Positions 11,202-21,596 of a stretch of DNA of 64,000 nucleotides are shown piece after piece (within the stretch, counting starts at the first letter, position 1; every line of letters begins with the position of its first letter). Made by a program: the position numbers and the translations under genes. Origin of the DNA: Polyodon spathula (taxonomy: Eukaryota > Chordata > Actinopteri > Acipenseriformes > Polyodontidae); assembly GCF_017654505.1 (NCBI RefSeq), contig NC_054571.1, positions 4,744,041 to 4,808,040 on the forward strand, given 5' to 3'. Below the pieces are notes generated by a model, which saw nothing but the letters and a program-made list of their open reading frames with translations, was not told where the DNA came from and did no database searches.

Positions 11202-12970
11202 TCATAAGAACATAAGAAAGTTTACAAATGAGAGGAGGCCATTGGGCCCATCTTGCTCGTTTGGTTGTTAGTAGCTTATTGATCCCAGAATCTCATCAAG
11301 CAGCTACTTGAAGGATCCCAGGGTGTCAGCTTCAACAACATTACTGGGGAGTTGGTTCCAGATTCCAACAATTCTCTGTGTAAAAAAGTGCCTCCTATTT
11401 TCTGTTCTGAATGCCCCTTATCTAATCTCCATTTGTTACCCTTGGTCATTATTTCTTTTTCAGATGGAAAAAGTCCCTTTGGTCGACATTGTCAATACCG
11501 TTTAGAATTTTGAATGCTTGAATCAGATCGCCACGTAGTCTTCTTTGTTCAAGACTGAATAGATTAAATTATTTTAGCCTGTCTGCATATGCCATGCCAT
11601 TTAACCCTATGTGGACCTATGTCGGACCAGGTTCGACATTACAATTCCCTTTCCAGTCTGATGTCGGACCCTGTCCAACATCATCAAAAAGTCGTAAAAA
11701 GCACAGGTCCCTATCGTTTTTTCTAGATAACACGGACATAACAAAGGAAATAGCTGCTTCTGCATCCAGCGATCAAAGAATATCATGGACAATTACAGAG
11801 CTTTTATTTAATGTTATAGTAATAAATAATGACTTGGATCGCATTATTGAGGAGTTTGGTGATAAAACGAGTGATCAGGAGAGGATTTATGAGTATGCAC
11901 GTCTATAAAGAGGTATGTGAAAAATACAGTGAACAAAAGGTGGGGCTTGGTTAGAGATACAGTACTGAGTGTCCTTTTGCGATTCAATGCCTTTTAAACC
12001 TGTTTTACTCTGAAAAAAATATTTTAAACAGCGTGTGTGAAAATAAATTGGGCCTGACAAGCGTTGAATAAATGGACTGCAAAGGGTGGAATAATTCTGG
12101 TTGCTCTTCTTTGCACGCTTTCTAGAGTAGCAATATATTTTAAATGAGGTGAGCAGAACTGAACACAGTATTGTAGATGAGGTCTTACTAATGCATTGTA
12201 AAGTTTTAACATTACTTCCCTTGATTTAAATTCAGCACTTTTCACTGTATACCCGAGCGTCTTGTTGGCCTTTTGTATATCTTCCCCACATTGTCTAGAT
12301 GAAGACATTTCTAAGTCAACATAAACTCTTAGGTCTTTTTAATAGATTCCTTCTTCAATTTCAGTATCTCCCATGTGGTATTTATAATGCACACTGTTAT
12401 TGCCTGCATGCAGTACCTTACACGTTTCTTTATTAAATGTCATTTGCCATGTGTCTTCTACATCTTAACCACTCCCTAATCCATGTGCATGAATTTCCTT
12501 GAATCCCTACTGCATTCAAATTGAAAATGAATCTTTTATGTGGGTCTTTGTCAAAGCTTTCTGAAAATCTAAATAAACCATGTCATATGCTTTGCAATTA
12601 TCCATTGTCGATGGCGCATCCTCTAAAAAATCAAGCAAGTTAGTTAGACACGATCTCCCTTTCCTAAAACCATGCTGACTGTCTACCAGGATACTGTTAC
12701 CAAATAGGTAATTTTCCATTTTGGATCTTATTATAGTTTCCGTAAGTTTACATATAATAGAAGTCAGACTTATTGGTCTGTAGTTATGGTTCAGTTTTGT
12801 CTCCCTTTTTGTGGATCGATATTACATTTGCAATTTTCCAATCTGTCGGTACAACCCTTGTGTCAAGAGACTGTTGCATGATCTTGGTTTGCGGTTTGTA
12901 AATAAATCTTTTCATTTCTTTGAGTACTATTGGGAGGAACTCATCCGGCCCAGGGGATTTGTTTATTTTT
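11202..12970 (-). mobile_element. CR1-like LINE, 5'-truncated, copy A
   Basis: Minus-strand non-LTR retrotransposon. Its 3' end is at 11202-11290, where the plus strand starts with two copies of AACATAAG, the reverse of the octamer tail typical of CR1-clade LINEs. Moving up in coordinates, the RT C-terminal region is readable at 12024-12308 ([17 protein letters not shown]), then further RT at 12516-12719 (QHGFRKGRSCLTNLLDF, NCKAYDMVYLDFQKA). The catalytic FADD region is deleted between these two. The copy ends near 12968 in the SPGPDE block. It is interrupted by a TTAA-flanked DNA element at 11601-12087. It lies antisense to ADGRL1 in the large intron. Confidence 0.9.
11601..12087. mobile_element. 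piggyBac-like non-autonomous element (TTAA target), copy 1, nested in LINE copy A
   Basis: An insertion splits the LINE between CTGCATATGCCATGCCA (ending 11600) and GGAATAATTCTGG (from about 12088), which are adjacent in intact LINE copies of this window. The insert starts with TTAA followed by CCCTATGTGGACC and ends in GGACTGCAAAGGG, so 10 of 13 terminal bases are inverted repeats. TTAA targets and CCCT...AGGG ends are hallmarks of piggyBac elements. The right TTAA is lost. The interior holds a 104-codon open stretch (11594-11908), too short for a transposase. Related copies lie at 33834 and 41262. Confidence 0.75.
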
Positions 12971-13310
12971 CACTTGATCGTGACAGTCCATCACAACCGC
13001 TCTCAGCCCCAGTATTGGAACGTACTGATCGACTGCATTTGGTATGAAAGTCTGGGGCTTCACAGGCTGATCACATGGGGATTTAGAGATTTGAAAGACG
13101 ACATCGAGAGAAATTAATATATTAAATTTAAAAGATTGTATTTCATTTATTTATTGTTTTGTTAATAAAAAGTGGACCATTCAGTTTTAAAAACTGTTGA
13201 CACCGATGTGTTTTCATCTTCAGAAGTGATAACACTTAGAAAGTTACCACGGTATTTTAACACACTATTTTTGCATTTTTCCCATGGTTATACAGTGAAT
13301 GCTGTTACCA
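12971..13310. other. Intron sequence, nothing recognised
   Basis: AT-rich stretch between the LINE and the solo LTR, with no gene or repeat that I can name. Confidence 0.45.
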
Positions 13311-13724
13311 TGTGACAGGCTGGCAAGTGGTTAGAGGCCCAGAGACAGGCTGCAGTTCAAAAAATTTATACTTTTATTATAAATACACACAAAATAAAAG
13401 GGCACAAGAGCCAAAACAAAGGCATTCAAACACATATAACCAAGCACTTACAAAATAAAGGTTTCCAGGCTAGGCGATGCCTTCACTGGATCAGAAAATT
13501 CAAAAACCACAAAACAGCAAGCACAGCCATCTGCTTGCTTCCTCAGCTCCCTTCTCTCACTAATGGGAAGCTGAGGCCTCCTTTTATGTCAGGTAGCTGG
13601 GTGCTGATTGGTTGTTAATTACTCCAATCAACCCCAGCCATCTGAACACAGTAAACCCAGGCAGGTAGGGGAATTTAACCCCATCCCTGCCAATCTATAC
13701 AGGGCAGAGCTCTGCTCTGCCACA
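13311..13724 (-). mobile_element. Solo LTR, 414 bp, minus orientation
   Basis: Sequence bounded by TGTGACAGG (13311) and CTCTGCCACA (13724), the TG...CA ends of a long terminal repeat. On the minus strand it has the order expected of a promoter-bearing LTR: a TATA-like CATAAAAGG, then downstream polyadenylation signals (AATAAA in the AT-rich part near 13370-13395). No internal retroviral sequence flanks it, so it is most likely a solo LTR left by recombination. No clear target duplication is visible. It is probably Ty3/gypsy, but this is not proven. Confidence 0.65.
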
Positions 13725-14254
13725 CCGTAGTTCACTGTGGTTTGCCATGCTCTTGTTATGCTTTAATACCTCTCTGTCCTTTACAACGCTTACCTGTGCT
13801 TTACCATGCTTTCATTGTGTTCAGTACACTCTGGGGAACTTGTATAAGGGAAGCCCACCAGTTCCTTTCTTTGTTATGTTTATAGACTGTGAGGACTCCC
13901 ATTGAATTGAATAGGACCATTTTTGGGCCTTGTTATAATATTTCTTTGTTTGTTTGTAAAATGAGTTCTGTGTAAAGGCTCTGCAAAGATCACCAGATGT
14001 GATCAATGTGGTGTTCGTCTGTGTTCAGAGTACCACAGCTCTCAATCAATACCCAGTATCTACTTGTTTGTCTGGGGTAATGGCTGTATTCACATTGGGG
14101 TTTGTGCTGCGCCGGGGTCAGCCTTCCTGCTTTTGTTATTCCAGCTTTTGATTACTTATTAATCTAGCTGTCAAGGGAGATTTGCCTGCCTGTCTGACTG
14201 TCTTGTTCTCTTCTCTTTTCTCTCCTTTGCCCTCCATCGACGCTGGTTCACCAG
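13725..14254. other. ADGRL1 intron end
   Basis: End of the large intron. The last 60 bases are a pyrimidine-rich tract (TTGTTCTCTTCTCTTTTCTC) leading to the TTCACCAG acceptor of the microexon, which is a strong splice context. Confidence 0.6.
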
Positions 14255-14272
14255 GAACCTTCAGAGACCCAA
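14255..14272 (+). CDS. ADGRL1: Latrophilin-1 microexon, 18 nt
   Basis: The 18 bases between acceptor TTCACCAG and donor GTACGT read, with the single base carried over from 1925 and one base left for the next exon, as G-T-F-R-D-P-(K). Known latrophilin-1 tails have G-S-Y-R-E-P-K exactly between the VFNS block and the block that ends [16 protein letters not shown], and the sequence at both splice junctions fits in frame. The exon is phase 1 at both ends and a multiple of three, so inclusion or skipping keeps the frame; skipping would place Glu at the joint. It is too short for gene finders. Confidence 0.85.
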
Positions 14273-15292
14273 GTACGTCACTCCCATTGAACTTTGCCTG
14301 TCAAGCACAAGGCCCCCAGTCTAAATTTCTAATGAGCCTGGTAGTCACTGTCTCACAATTGAACAGAGTGCATTAAAGTGATTGTATCTATTAGAACAAT
14401 TAAAAAAAAATCCATTAGCTGCATAATGTAGGTATCCATGTTACAATTTTGAAAGAAGTTGTAAGCAAGTATGTATTTTAATTTTAAAATATGCTACTAC
14501 ACTAGGTTAAAGAAAGTTCTCAGTTTATATGCCTTATTTTCAGGATATCAGTTACACTGGGTTATTTCACCTCAGTGGTGTCTTCTGGGTCAACAAATGT
14601 TGAAGTCAATAGTGGATGCAGCTTGTTTGTTACTGGCCACAAAGAAACCATTGAAGTGGGGGGGAGTTTTATCCTTCAGGTGGAATGACCAAACAGGTGT
14701 AACACTAACTGAAAGCATGGGTAACCAAGCGTAGTAACAGATCAATTATGTGAAAAAGAAGATTTAACTGCAGTGCAAAATAAAGTTTAAAAAAATAATA
14801 ATTGATGAATGTGCAGAAAAAAATCAAAATATATATTCAGGACATTTCAGACAAAATAAATATCCTTTGTTAGCTAAACTGAAAGATGGTGGTCAGCTTG
14901 CAGTAAATAGTAATTAAGTTAACTATGTAACATAACTGTGTACTTTAAAATTAAAATATGATTAATAATATTAGAGCAACATAAATGAACTAACGTGAAA
15001 ACTCCTTATTAAGTCAACAATATAACCATATAACAACAAAATGTTGCCTAAAAGAGGCATGCACTTGAAACTGATAGGACATTTGTTGTAACAAAAATGT
15101 AACAAAGTTAATTCTTTGTGAATCACCTATCAAATACATTTGCAGTATTTTGTATATATAAATTTGTTATGGGAGTGATTTGTATTTAAGGAATTAAGTT
15201 GGGGCCTTTATATGATGTAATACTAAATAGGATAGTTTGTTTATACAATATATGTTTCTTGAATACCTTACTTTCTTTCTTTCTTTCTTCAG
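14273..15292. other. ADGRL1 last intron, 1.0 kb
   Basis: Intron between the microexon donor (GTACGT) and the acceptor at 15292, which is preceded by a CTTT-rich tract (TTACTTTCTTTCTTTCTTTC). It is AT-rich, with no repeat or gene recognised. Confidence 0.7.
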
Positions 15293-16101
15293 AAAACACC
15301 CTGTCCAAAAGCCGTGACACCTGTGGAATGGAAACCCTGCCTTTAAATGGGAACTTCAACAACAGCTACTCCCTGCGGAGTGGAGCTGGAGTGGGCAGTG
15401 CTGGGGGCTGCGACTTCCTGGGGGGTAGCAGTAACAGCCCAGGGGGGCCCCCTCCTCTCCCTAGAGCAGGACGCAACCTGAGTGACGCCGCAGCATTTGA
15501 AAAGATGATTATCTCTGAGCTGGTGCACAACAACTTGCGTGGGACTGGGGGAGACAAAGGCAGTCTAGTGAAGGGGCACAGCGGGAGCAGTGGCCTGGGA
15601 GGAGGTGTCGATCCTGGGGCTGGTGGCAGCGAGGATGACGCCATAGTCCCAGATGCTCCTCACGAGCAAGAAAGCATCGATATCGAGCTGATGTACAAAG
15701 CTTTGGAGGAACCTTTGCTCCTGCAGAGGGCACAGTCTATCCTCTATCAGAGTGACCCAGAGGAGTCAGAAAGCTACACGGCTGAGCTGACTGAAGGAAT
15801 TGAGGGTCAGCTTCAGTCCCCAAACAGAGACTCTCTTTACACCAGTATGACCAACCTTCGGGATTCCCCGTATCCAGACAGCAGCCCTGAAGCAGTGGAA
15901 GTGGTTCCTCATTCAGCCCAAGCCCCTGATGAGCTCTACTTCAGTAGCAGCCGGCCGGCGCTAGTGCCTCGAGGGCAACTTCAAGCCTACTACCAGTCCC
16001 AGGCTCGGAGGCTTAGTGGGGAGGGCTACCTGGTGCAAGTAGGTCTGGAAGGGGGAAAGGTGGAAGGAGATGGCCAGATGCAGCTTGTGACCAGCCTCTG
16101 A
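15293..16101 (+). CDS. ADGRL1: Latrophilin-1 terminal coding exon (cytoplasmic tail and PDZ ligand)
   Basis: Last coding exon, about 268 residues, ending with TGA at 16099-16101. Visible conserved blocks in order: [103 protein letters not shown] and the end [10 protein letters not shown]. The RPALV...YYQ...[10 protein letters not shown] ending is typical of latrophilin-1 and unlike the ADGRL2/3 tail. The last residues TSL form a class I PDZ ligand that in mammals binds SHANK-family scaffolds at synapses. A Gly/Ser-rich low-complexity part lies around 15391-15640. The exon begins at 15293, not at the earlier in-frame ATG at 15199, which is intronic. No disruption is seen, so it looks functional. 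Confidence 0.96.
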
Positions 16102-18180
16102 TGCCAGAAGGCCCAAGGGAGGGAGAATGAGAGAGGAGTCGGGGCAGGAACGGACCTCAAAGATACCAACAAGACTGTCTTCGGATCCTCCATGCTGCCT
16201 CTTCCCTCCTCCTCTCCAAAACACTACATTGAGGTAATTGGGATTTCACCAGATTAGCCCCCCCACAAACAGCTTGCTACTGCTGCAGGTGTGGGGGAGT
16301 GGGGGGAGGCTGCCTTATTCTCAATCAGATTTTGTGTTTTACAGTAGTGATTAGAAACATAAACACAAGGCAGTGAATTTCGAGGGACAAGGAAAGAAAG
16401 AAAAAGAAAGCGCTACCTCCGGCTTAGGTGTTTTTTGTCCGCCACCTTGTTTTCTTTCTTTGCAGGTCACTGTTCGAAGACCAAGAAAACCACTTTTTAA
16501 AGAGCTAGAACCTCTTAAATAAAAGCACAGATATTCCCGTTTCCTGCATTTTTTGCAACCAACTGGCGTCTAAATCAGCTTGTTTCTCCATTTGTCTCTG
16601 CCCAACAAAGCACACAGTTCTTTTGTAAGCATTTTCTCGGGGGGAGGGGGGGGGGGCGACAAGAAGTTAACCAGGGAATGCAGATTCCAGATTTTAAAAG
16701 TTTAATCTTTGTTTTATATTTGTAAACACAAACAAAAAAGTTAACAAACTATGAGCAGCGATACTGTAAAAATAAAAAGTAACAAAGCCATCTGGTTTGG
16801 GAGGCAGGATGCACAAATGATTCTGAATCTATAAATGTTGCCAAAAAATTCAAAACATGATGTCTCAGAAGGATGGGAAATCCCTAATCCTGGACCAAGT
16901 GCTTCTTGGGAAACATCCACAACAACCAAAATGTTGATCCAGGCAGGAATAACCTTGGCTTACACCAGTAGGTATACGGTGAAAGAAAGAAATGCTTTGG
17001 TAAGAAAATTGTAAACATCGTTTTGTGTCAAACACCCAAGCAGCCACCCTCACAAGCAGAACAGCACGACAGGACAAGGACCATCAGTAAAGCATTACAG
17101 CACTCAGCCAGACTGCAGAATGCAGTTCAGAGTTCTGTCTACTGCGTCATACTTTTGGAATTACAAGAATTGCATCTTAAGGTTAGAGAAAGAAGGTCAA
17201 AAGAAGTCAAGCCTGTCTGCCACCATGCTTGTGTAATGGACCCTGGAACAAAGGTTGCCTTTGCCTCTGTTCATGGATTCCTATCTGTAGCATTGGTAGC
17301 TTGCTGCAGTCCGCAGTTGTCCCCACACATGTGTATGGGCTGGTCCAAACTCCTCTGTTATGACACTGTTGCTCTCTGAAATATAAATTAAGAGGATTGG
17401 AACTGTGGAACATCTTTGGAACTTTGTTACAAAGGTGAAGTTGAGTATGATTATTATGATTATTATTATTGTTATTATTCTTATTATTATTGGAATCTGT
17501 AAATAGGACAAAAGTACATTTCTGTATCGCACAATAACAAAATGTAGAGTTTGTGACCCAAGTGAATCACCCTTCCCCTCTGAATGAGAAGGAGAGAGGA
17601 GGATTTTTGCATACAAGGAAAAAAAAACCTTTCTGGCACAATTTTTATGTAATATAATCCATTACATGTTGTAAATGTATGACCTTTGACATTCCCAAAC
17701 AGGAAGTGCTTAGTAAGAGGAAATGGGAGGGTTGTTGATGGCTACTGTAGGCCTGGTTGGGCAGAACATTGGGTTTTGGGGTGGATGCAGAGCTGGGATA
17801 GGGAGTTCCAGTATTTGAACCTTAGTTACTGATGCTAAATTGTTTGTCAAGACCAGAGGCCTGGCAGTTTCCTAAATACTAAGCTAATTTCATGTGGGTA
17901 TCCTGGGACTTCCAAAGGTTTTCACAGAGAGGCTAAATTGACATCATTGTGGTGTATCTCCCTGAAGAAATCCTAATCCTAAAGCAGCCCTGTGTATTTT
18001 GTCACATCACGGAAATTGGTCAAGGGTCAAAAGGAAGTTCAAATGTTTGAAATTTCTCCCCCAAGCTCTGTGGAAGGGTTATTCAAATAACTGCCTTTTC
18101 TGATTTTTTATTTTTTTTTGTAAAAGTATTGTCTTTAAGAAAAAATGAACTGCAGGCATTTTATTTTTATCATTTATGTA
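16102..18180 (+). other. ADGRL1 3'UTR and downstream sequence
   Basis: Follows the latrophilin stop. Candidate polyadenylation signals AATAAA occur at 16518-16523 and 16771-16776; which is used, and where the transcript ends, cannot be told from sequence alone. A G-run (6 G, A, 11 G) is at 16639-16656 and an imperfect ATT tract at 17449-17492. No other gene is seen. Confidence 0.55.
16639..16656 (+). promoter_or_regulatory. G-run in the 3'UTR, possible G-quadruplex
   Basis: Seventeen of 18 bases are G (six, one A, eleven). A run of this length can supply four G-tracts and could fold into an RNA G-quadruplex. This is inferred from composition only. Confidence 0.4.
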
Positions 18181-18874
18181 TTTATTTATTTATTTATTTA
18201 TTTATTCGGAACAAAGCCTTTTAGAGTGCAGGATGAGGACTGGATAGGCCATTGTTGGGTGCTAAATTTAGAGGACAGAGCCCAAGGATCAATTGTCCGC
18301 TTCAGCGTGCCTGAGCGGCAGAGTAGCTATAAATGCACATACCTGAAGAAACTGTATAGTATTCTATACAGGTGTGCAATCACAATGGGCATTCCCCTTA
18401 AAGTAAATGTGGTCTGGGAAAATTAAAGGGATCACAATAATTACCATGAAGAGGCCACATGTATTTTTTAGTAGGTTACACAACTCATGCATTTCACTTC
18501 CTGAGGACAGTGTATTTTTGGACTGTCAGGATTGAGGTGCTTTTTCTCTTTCACTTGCCTGCAGAGCTGTGAGGGGAAGCTTGCACAGTTCTTGCCTGCA
18601 TTGTACCCATCTAGCCATCCCCTTGCACTGGCATCTAATTCAACAAAGACTAAGAACAACATGTGTATCTCTAATGACTTATGCCCCAAATGCTCTACCA
18701 CCAAACTTAAAGAGCTGTTGGAGAAAGAGAGATAACTAATTTGACTTTAGATGTAATATTTGAATTGTTCTTGTTTTCCAAGGAGATCCATTAGGATTTA
18801 AAACTTGTCAATGGAAAAGCTAACAGGGGTACATAATACCTCCATCATACAAGGATCTGCAAGGAAAAACCATT
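18181..18874. other. Intergenic, TTTA microsatellite at its start
   Basis: TTTA repeats at 18181-18206, then unique sequence up to the minisatellite. No gene is recognised. Confidence 0.5.
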
Positions 18875-19202
18875 CTGAATGTTCTGCACACCTCTGTGAC
18901 CTGGTCTACAGTGTTCTGAATGTTCTGCACACCTCTGTGACCTGGTCTACAGTGTTCTGAATGTTCTGCACACCTCTGTGACCTGGTCTACAGTGTTCTG
19001 AATGTTCTGCACACCTCTGTGACCTGGTCTACAGTGTTCTGAATGTTCTGCACACCTCTGTGACCTGGTCTACAGTGTTCTGAATGTTCTGCACACCTCT
19101 GTGACCTGGTCTACAGTGTTCTGAATGTTCTGCACACCTCTGTGACCTGGTCTACAGTGTTCTGAATGTTCTGCACACCTCTGTGACCTGGTCTACAGTG
19201 TT
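18875..19202. repeat. Minisatellite, 41-bp unit x 8
   Basis: Eight copies start at 18875, 18916, 18957, 18998, 19039, 19080, 19121 and 19162, each beginning CTGAATGTTCTGCACACCTC and ending CTACAGTGTT. As far as I can read they are identical, implying recent expansion or homogenisation. It lies downstream of ADGRL1. Confidence 0.95.
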
Positions 19203-20452
19203 CTCTGCAGCTGGTACCCTCCGTCATGTTCTGCAGCCCACACACACCCTATATCACAAAAAACAATATTGTCTGGTCATAAATCCAGATTTAATTTTGT
19301 GTGAAAGAGATTGGATTTTTAAAAAAGTTCATGGTGTAACCAAAAATCCCATGTGGATCTGATTATAATCTCAGTATAAGAAACCCTAGCAGAACCATTA
19401 GCAGACCACAGCATTGCCATCCATGTTAATACTACACTACAGTCCTGATTGGTAGCAACCTAACTAATTCTGATATGGTACCGTGGTGCAGTAATGGATT
19501 GCTTGGATAATGAATGGTTCACACCATTGTGACCCCACTGGTACTATAGTCAAAATGATAAAAATTAGATAAATGAGCATTGTAGGTGCTTGATGTGCTG
19601 CCATTGGCCCAGTGGTACAGAACCATTGCCATTGAAGACAATTTGGCAAGTCCAGAGACATAAATCTGAATGCATCTAGTCTGCTTTAATATAACACAAA
19701 CATGCACATGAAAATCTTACACCAGCAACAGCCATTACTCTCACTATTCGCCACTCAGAAACCACTGAATCAAAAGTATTTGTAAAAAACACTCATCAAG
19801 CAAATACAAGCCATGTGAGAATCTGCACGGATGTGTAAAAAAATTAATAAAATCACACTCCGTGAGAATGTGTGAACTGTGTTTCCTGGATTGCAAATAG
19901 ACATTATGAAGATAGAGTCAGTTACCAGTGCATATATCTGATATCAAATATCCACAAAATGTGCTTGCAGGTTTCAATTCTGTCAATACACAGTGGTGAC
20001 CACAAGTCTATATATCCTCTATTTGTTTCAGTTTCACTCCCCTGAGTAGCTGTGTTGAAAATGTAACTCTGAATGGATGCCAGTACTTTTGACATCCATC
20101 TGGATTCACAGAACTGGATTAGCACTGATCTTGGAGTACCTAATGTTATCTTAGGTCAAGCGGGTTTTTCAGCCAGAGATTCCCAAATGTTATCTTTTGA
20201 TTCTGTGCATCCAAGACTTATAATTACAAGTTTTAAGAAACAATGTTTGGTATTCTGTCATAAACCATAGTTTGTCAGTCCCAAACTATTGTGCCATCAA
20301 TTATATATTAAATAAACATGAAAAACTGAATTTCACAGATTATTTCGCCTTTTATTGCAACTGTGTTACCATTCAGTTTGAGAAAATTGTAAAGGGGTGA
20401 AACCTCCAGACAGAAAGGGTACAGTTTTAAGAAAAGGATGAAAACCAATGCC
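19203..20452. other. Intergenic, nothing recognised
   Basis: Unique-looking AT-rich sequence. Weak resemblance to a stretch near 1990-2090 (TTCTGATATGGTA shared) hints at an old dispersed repeat, but I cannot define it. Confidence 0.4.
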
Positions 20453-20647
20453 TTAAGGGCCGTTCACACTGGGCGTGGCGTGCATGCCGCCTCCTTGCGC
20501 GTCGCCCCAGACCACTGTTCACACCGAGCGCGGCAGGGGAAAGCCAGGGGACGGTCTGTTGTTACGTCACGGCTGCATGTACAAGCAACAAACAATAAAT
20601 GCCAGTGGAAAACTCATTATATACAGAAGACACAAAGCTTAGGTAAA

Positions 20648-20655
<8 letters not shown>

Positions 20656-20734
<79 letters not shown>
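20656..20734. repeat. (TA)n microsatellite
   Basis: About 39 TA dinucleotides inside the Harbinger-type element, separated by about 48 bp of unique sequence from a second TA array. Confidence 0.95.
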
Positions 20735-20737
<3 letters not shown>

Positions 20738-20782
20738 ACATTGATTCCAAGGTTTAAACCTTGAGGGATTGTAAGTCTTACC

Positions 20783-20852
<70 letters not shown>
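20783..20852. repeat. (TA)n microsatellite, second array
   Basis: About 35 TA units with one phase break near 20810, in the same mobile element. Confidence 0.95.
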
Positions 20853-20854
<2 letters not shown>

Positions 20855-21596
20855 TAATTTTTTTACTCGTTTAAATTTTTAATTATAGTTTTATAAAACC
20901 TAATTTTAGCACCCCCAAACACAATCAAAATAATCCCCCCACAATTACCCAAAATATCAGCCAATTGTGTTGTTTAAAATAAAATAAAAACATGTTGCTT
21001 TTAAAAATTGATATATTTTATTTTATTTTTTTGGGAGTTTTGTCTGGTTTGCTGGGTATAGGCAAAGACAGTTTGAGCTAAAGGCATCATTATGCATTGA
21101 TATTATTGAGCACTAAAAAAAAAATTAAAAAATGCAACCAGTGCCACCCCATCATATCAAACTTTGGCGGCGGGGGGGGCGATGGACGGACGACAACACT
21201 TTAACACAATACCTGGAACAATGAAGAGCAAACAAAAAAGATAATTGCGATCGCCCTGTTCTACCGGAGAAAGAAAAAAAGTAAGATCGCTGTGGGTCCA
21301 TAACATCACCAAGAAAAGAAAAAGGTACGGCGAATATCATGGGCTGATACAGGAGCTCCGGTTTGATGAAGACTGATTTCAGACCTGCTTAATGTTGTAT
21401 TATACAGCTCTGGAAAATCAAAAACCAGAACCAAGAACTTTTCCTCCATTGTACTTTTTTTTTTCATCGCAAAGGAGCCTCCTACTTTCCCCTGATTGGT
21501 TGCTGGTAGTTTACAGCATGGCACAGCGAAAATTGAAAATATTTTATCTCTTGCGCGCTGCGCTGCGGTGCCACATGCAGTGTGAACGGCCCTTTA

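Larger units (their letters stand above)
20456..21593. mobile_element. PIF/Harbinger-type non-autonomous DNA element, 1.14 kb
   Basis: The left end AGGGCCGTTCACACTG (20456) is the inverted copy of the right end CAGTGTGAACGGCCCT (ending 21593). Both are flanked by TTA (20453-20455 and 21594-21596), the 3-bp target duplication typical of PIF/Harbinger. The similarity continues loosely inward (GC-rich, GCGCGC on both sides). The interior has no transposase; it contains two long TA arrays and AT-rich filler, so it must rely on an enzyme encoded elsewhere. Confidence 0.82.

Noticed and set aside
11594..11908. 104-codon open frame as a host gene
   Set aside because: It lies inside the TTAA-flanked mobile element and is not kept open in the related copy at 41262.
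15199..15292. In-frame ATG extension upstream of the terminal latrophilin exon
   Set aside because: This part is intron: a strong pyrimidine tract and AG end at 15292, and known latrophilin sequence begins only after it.
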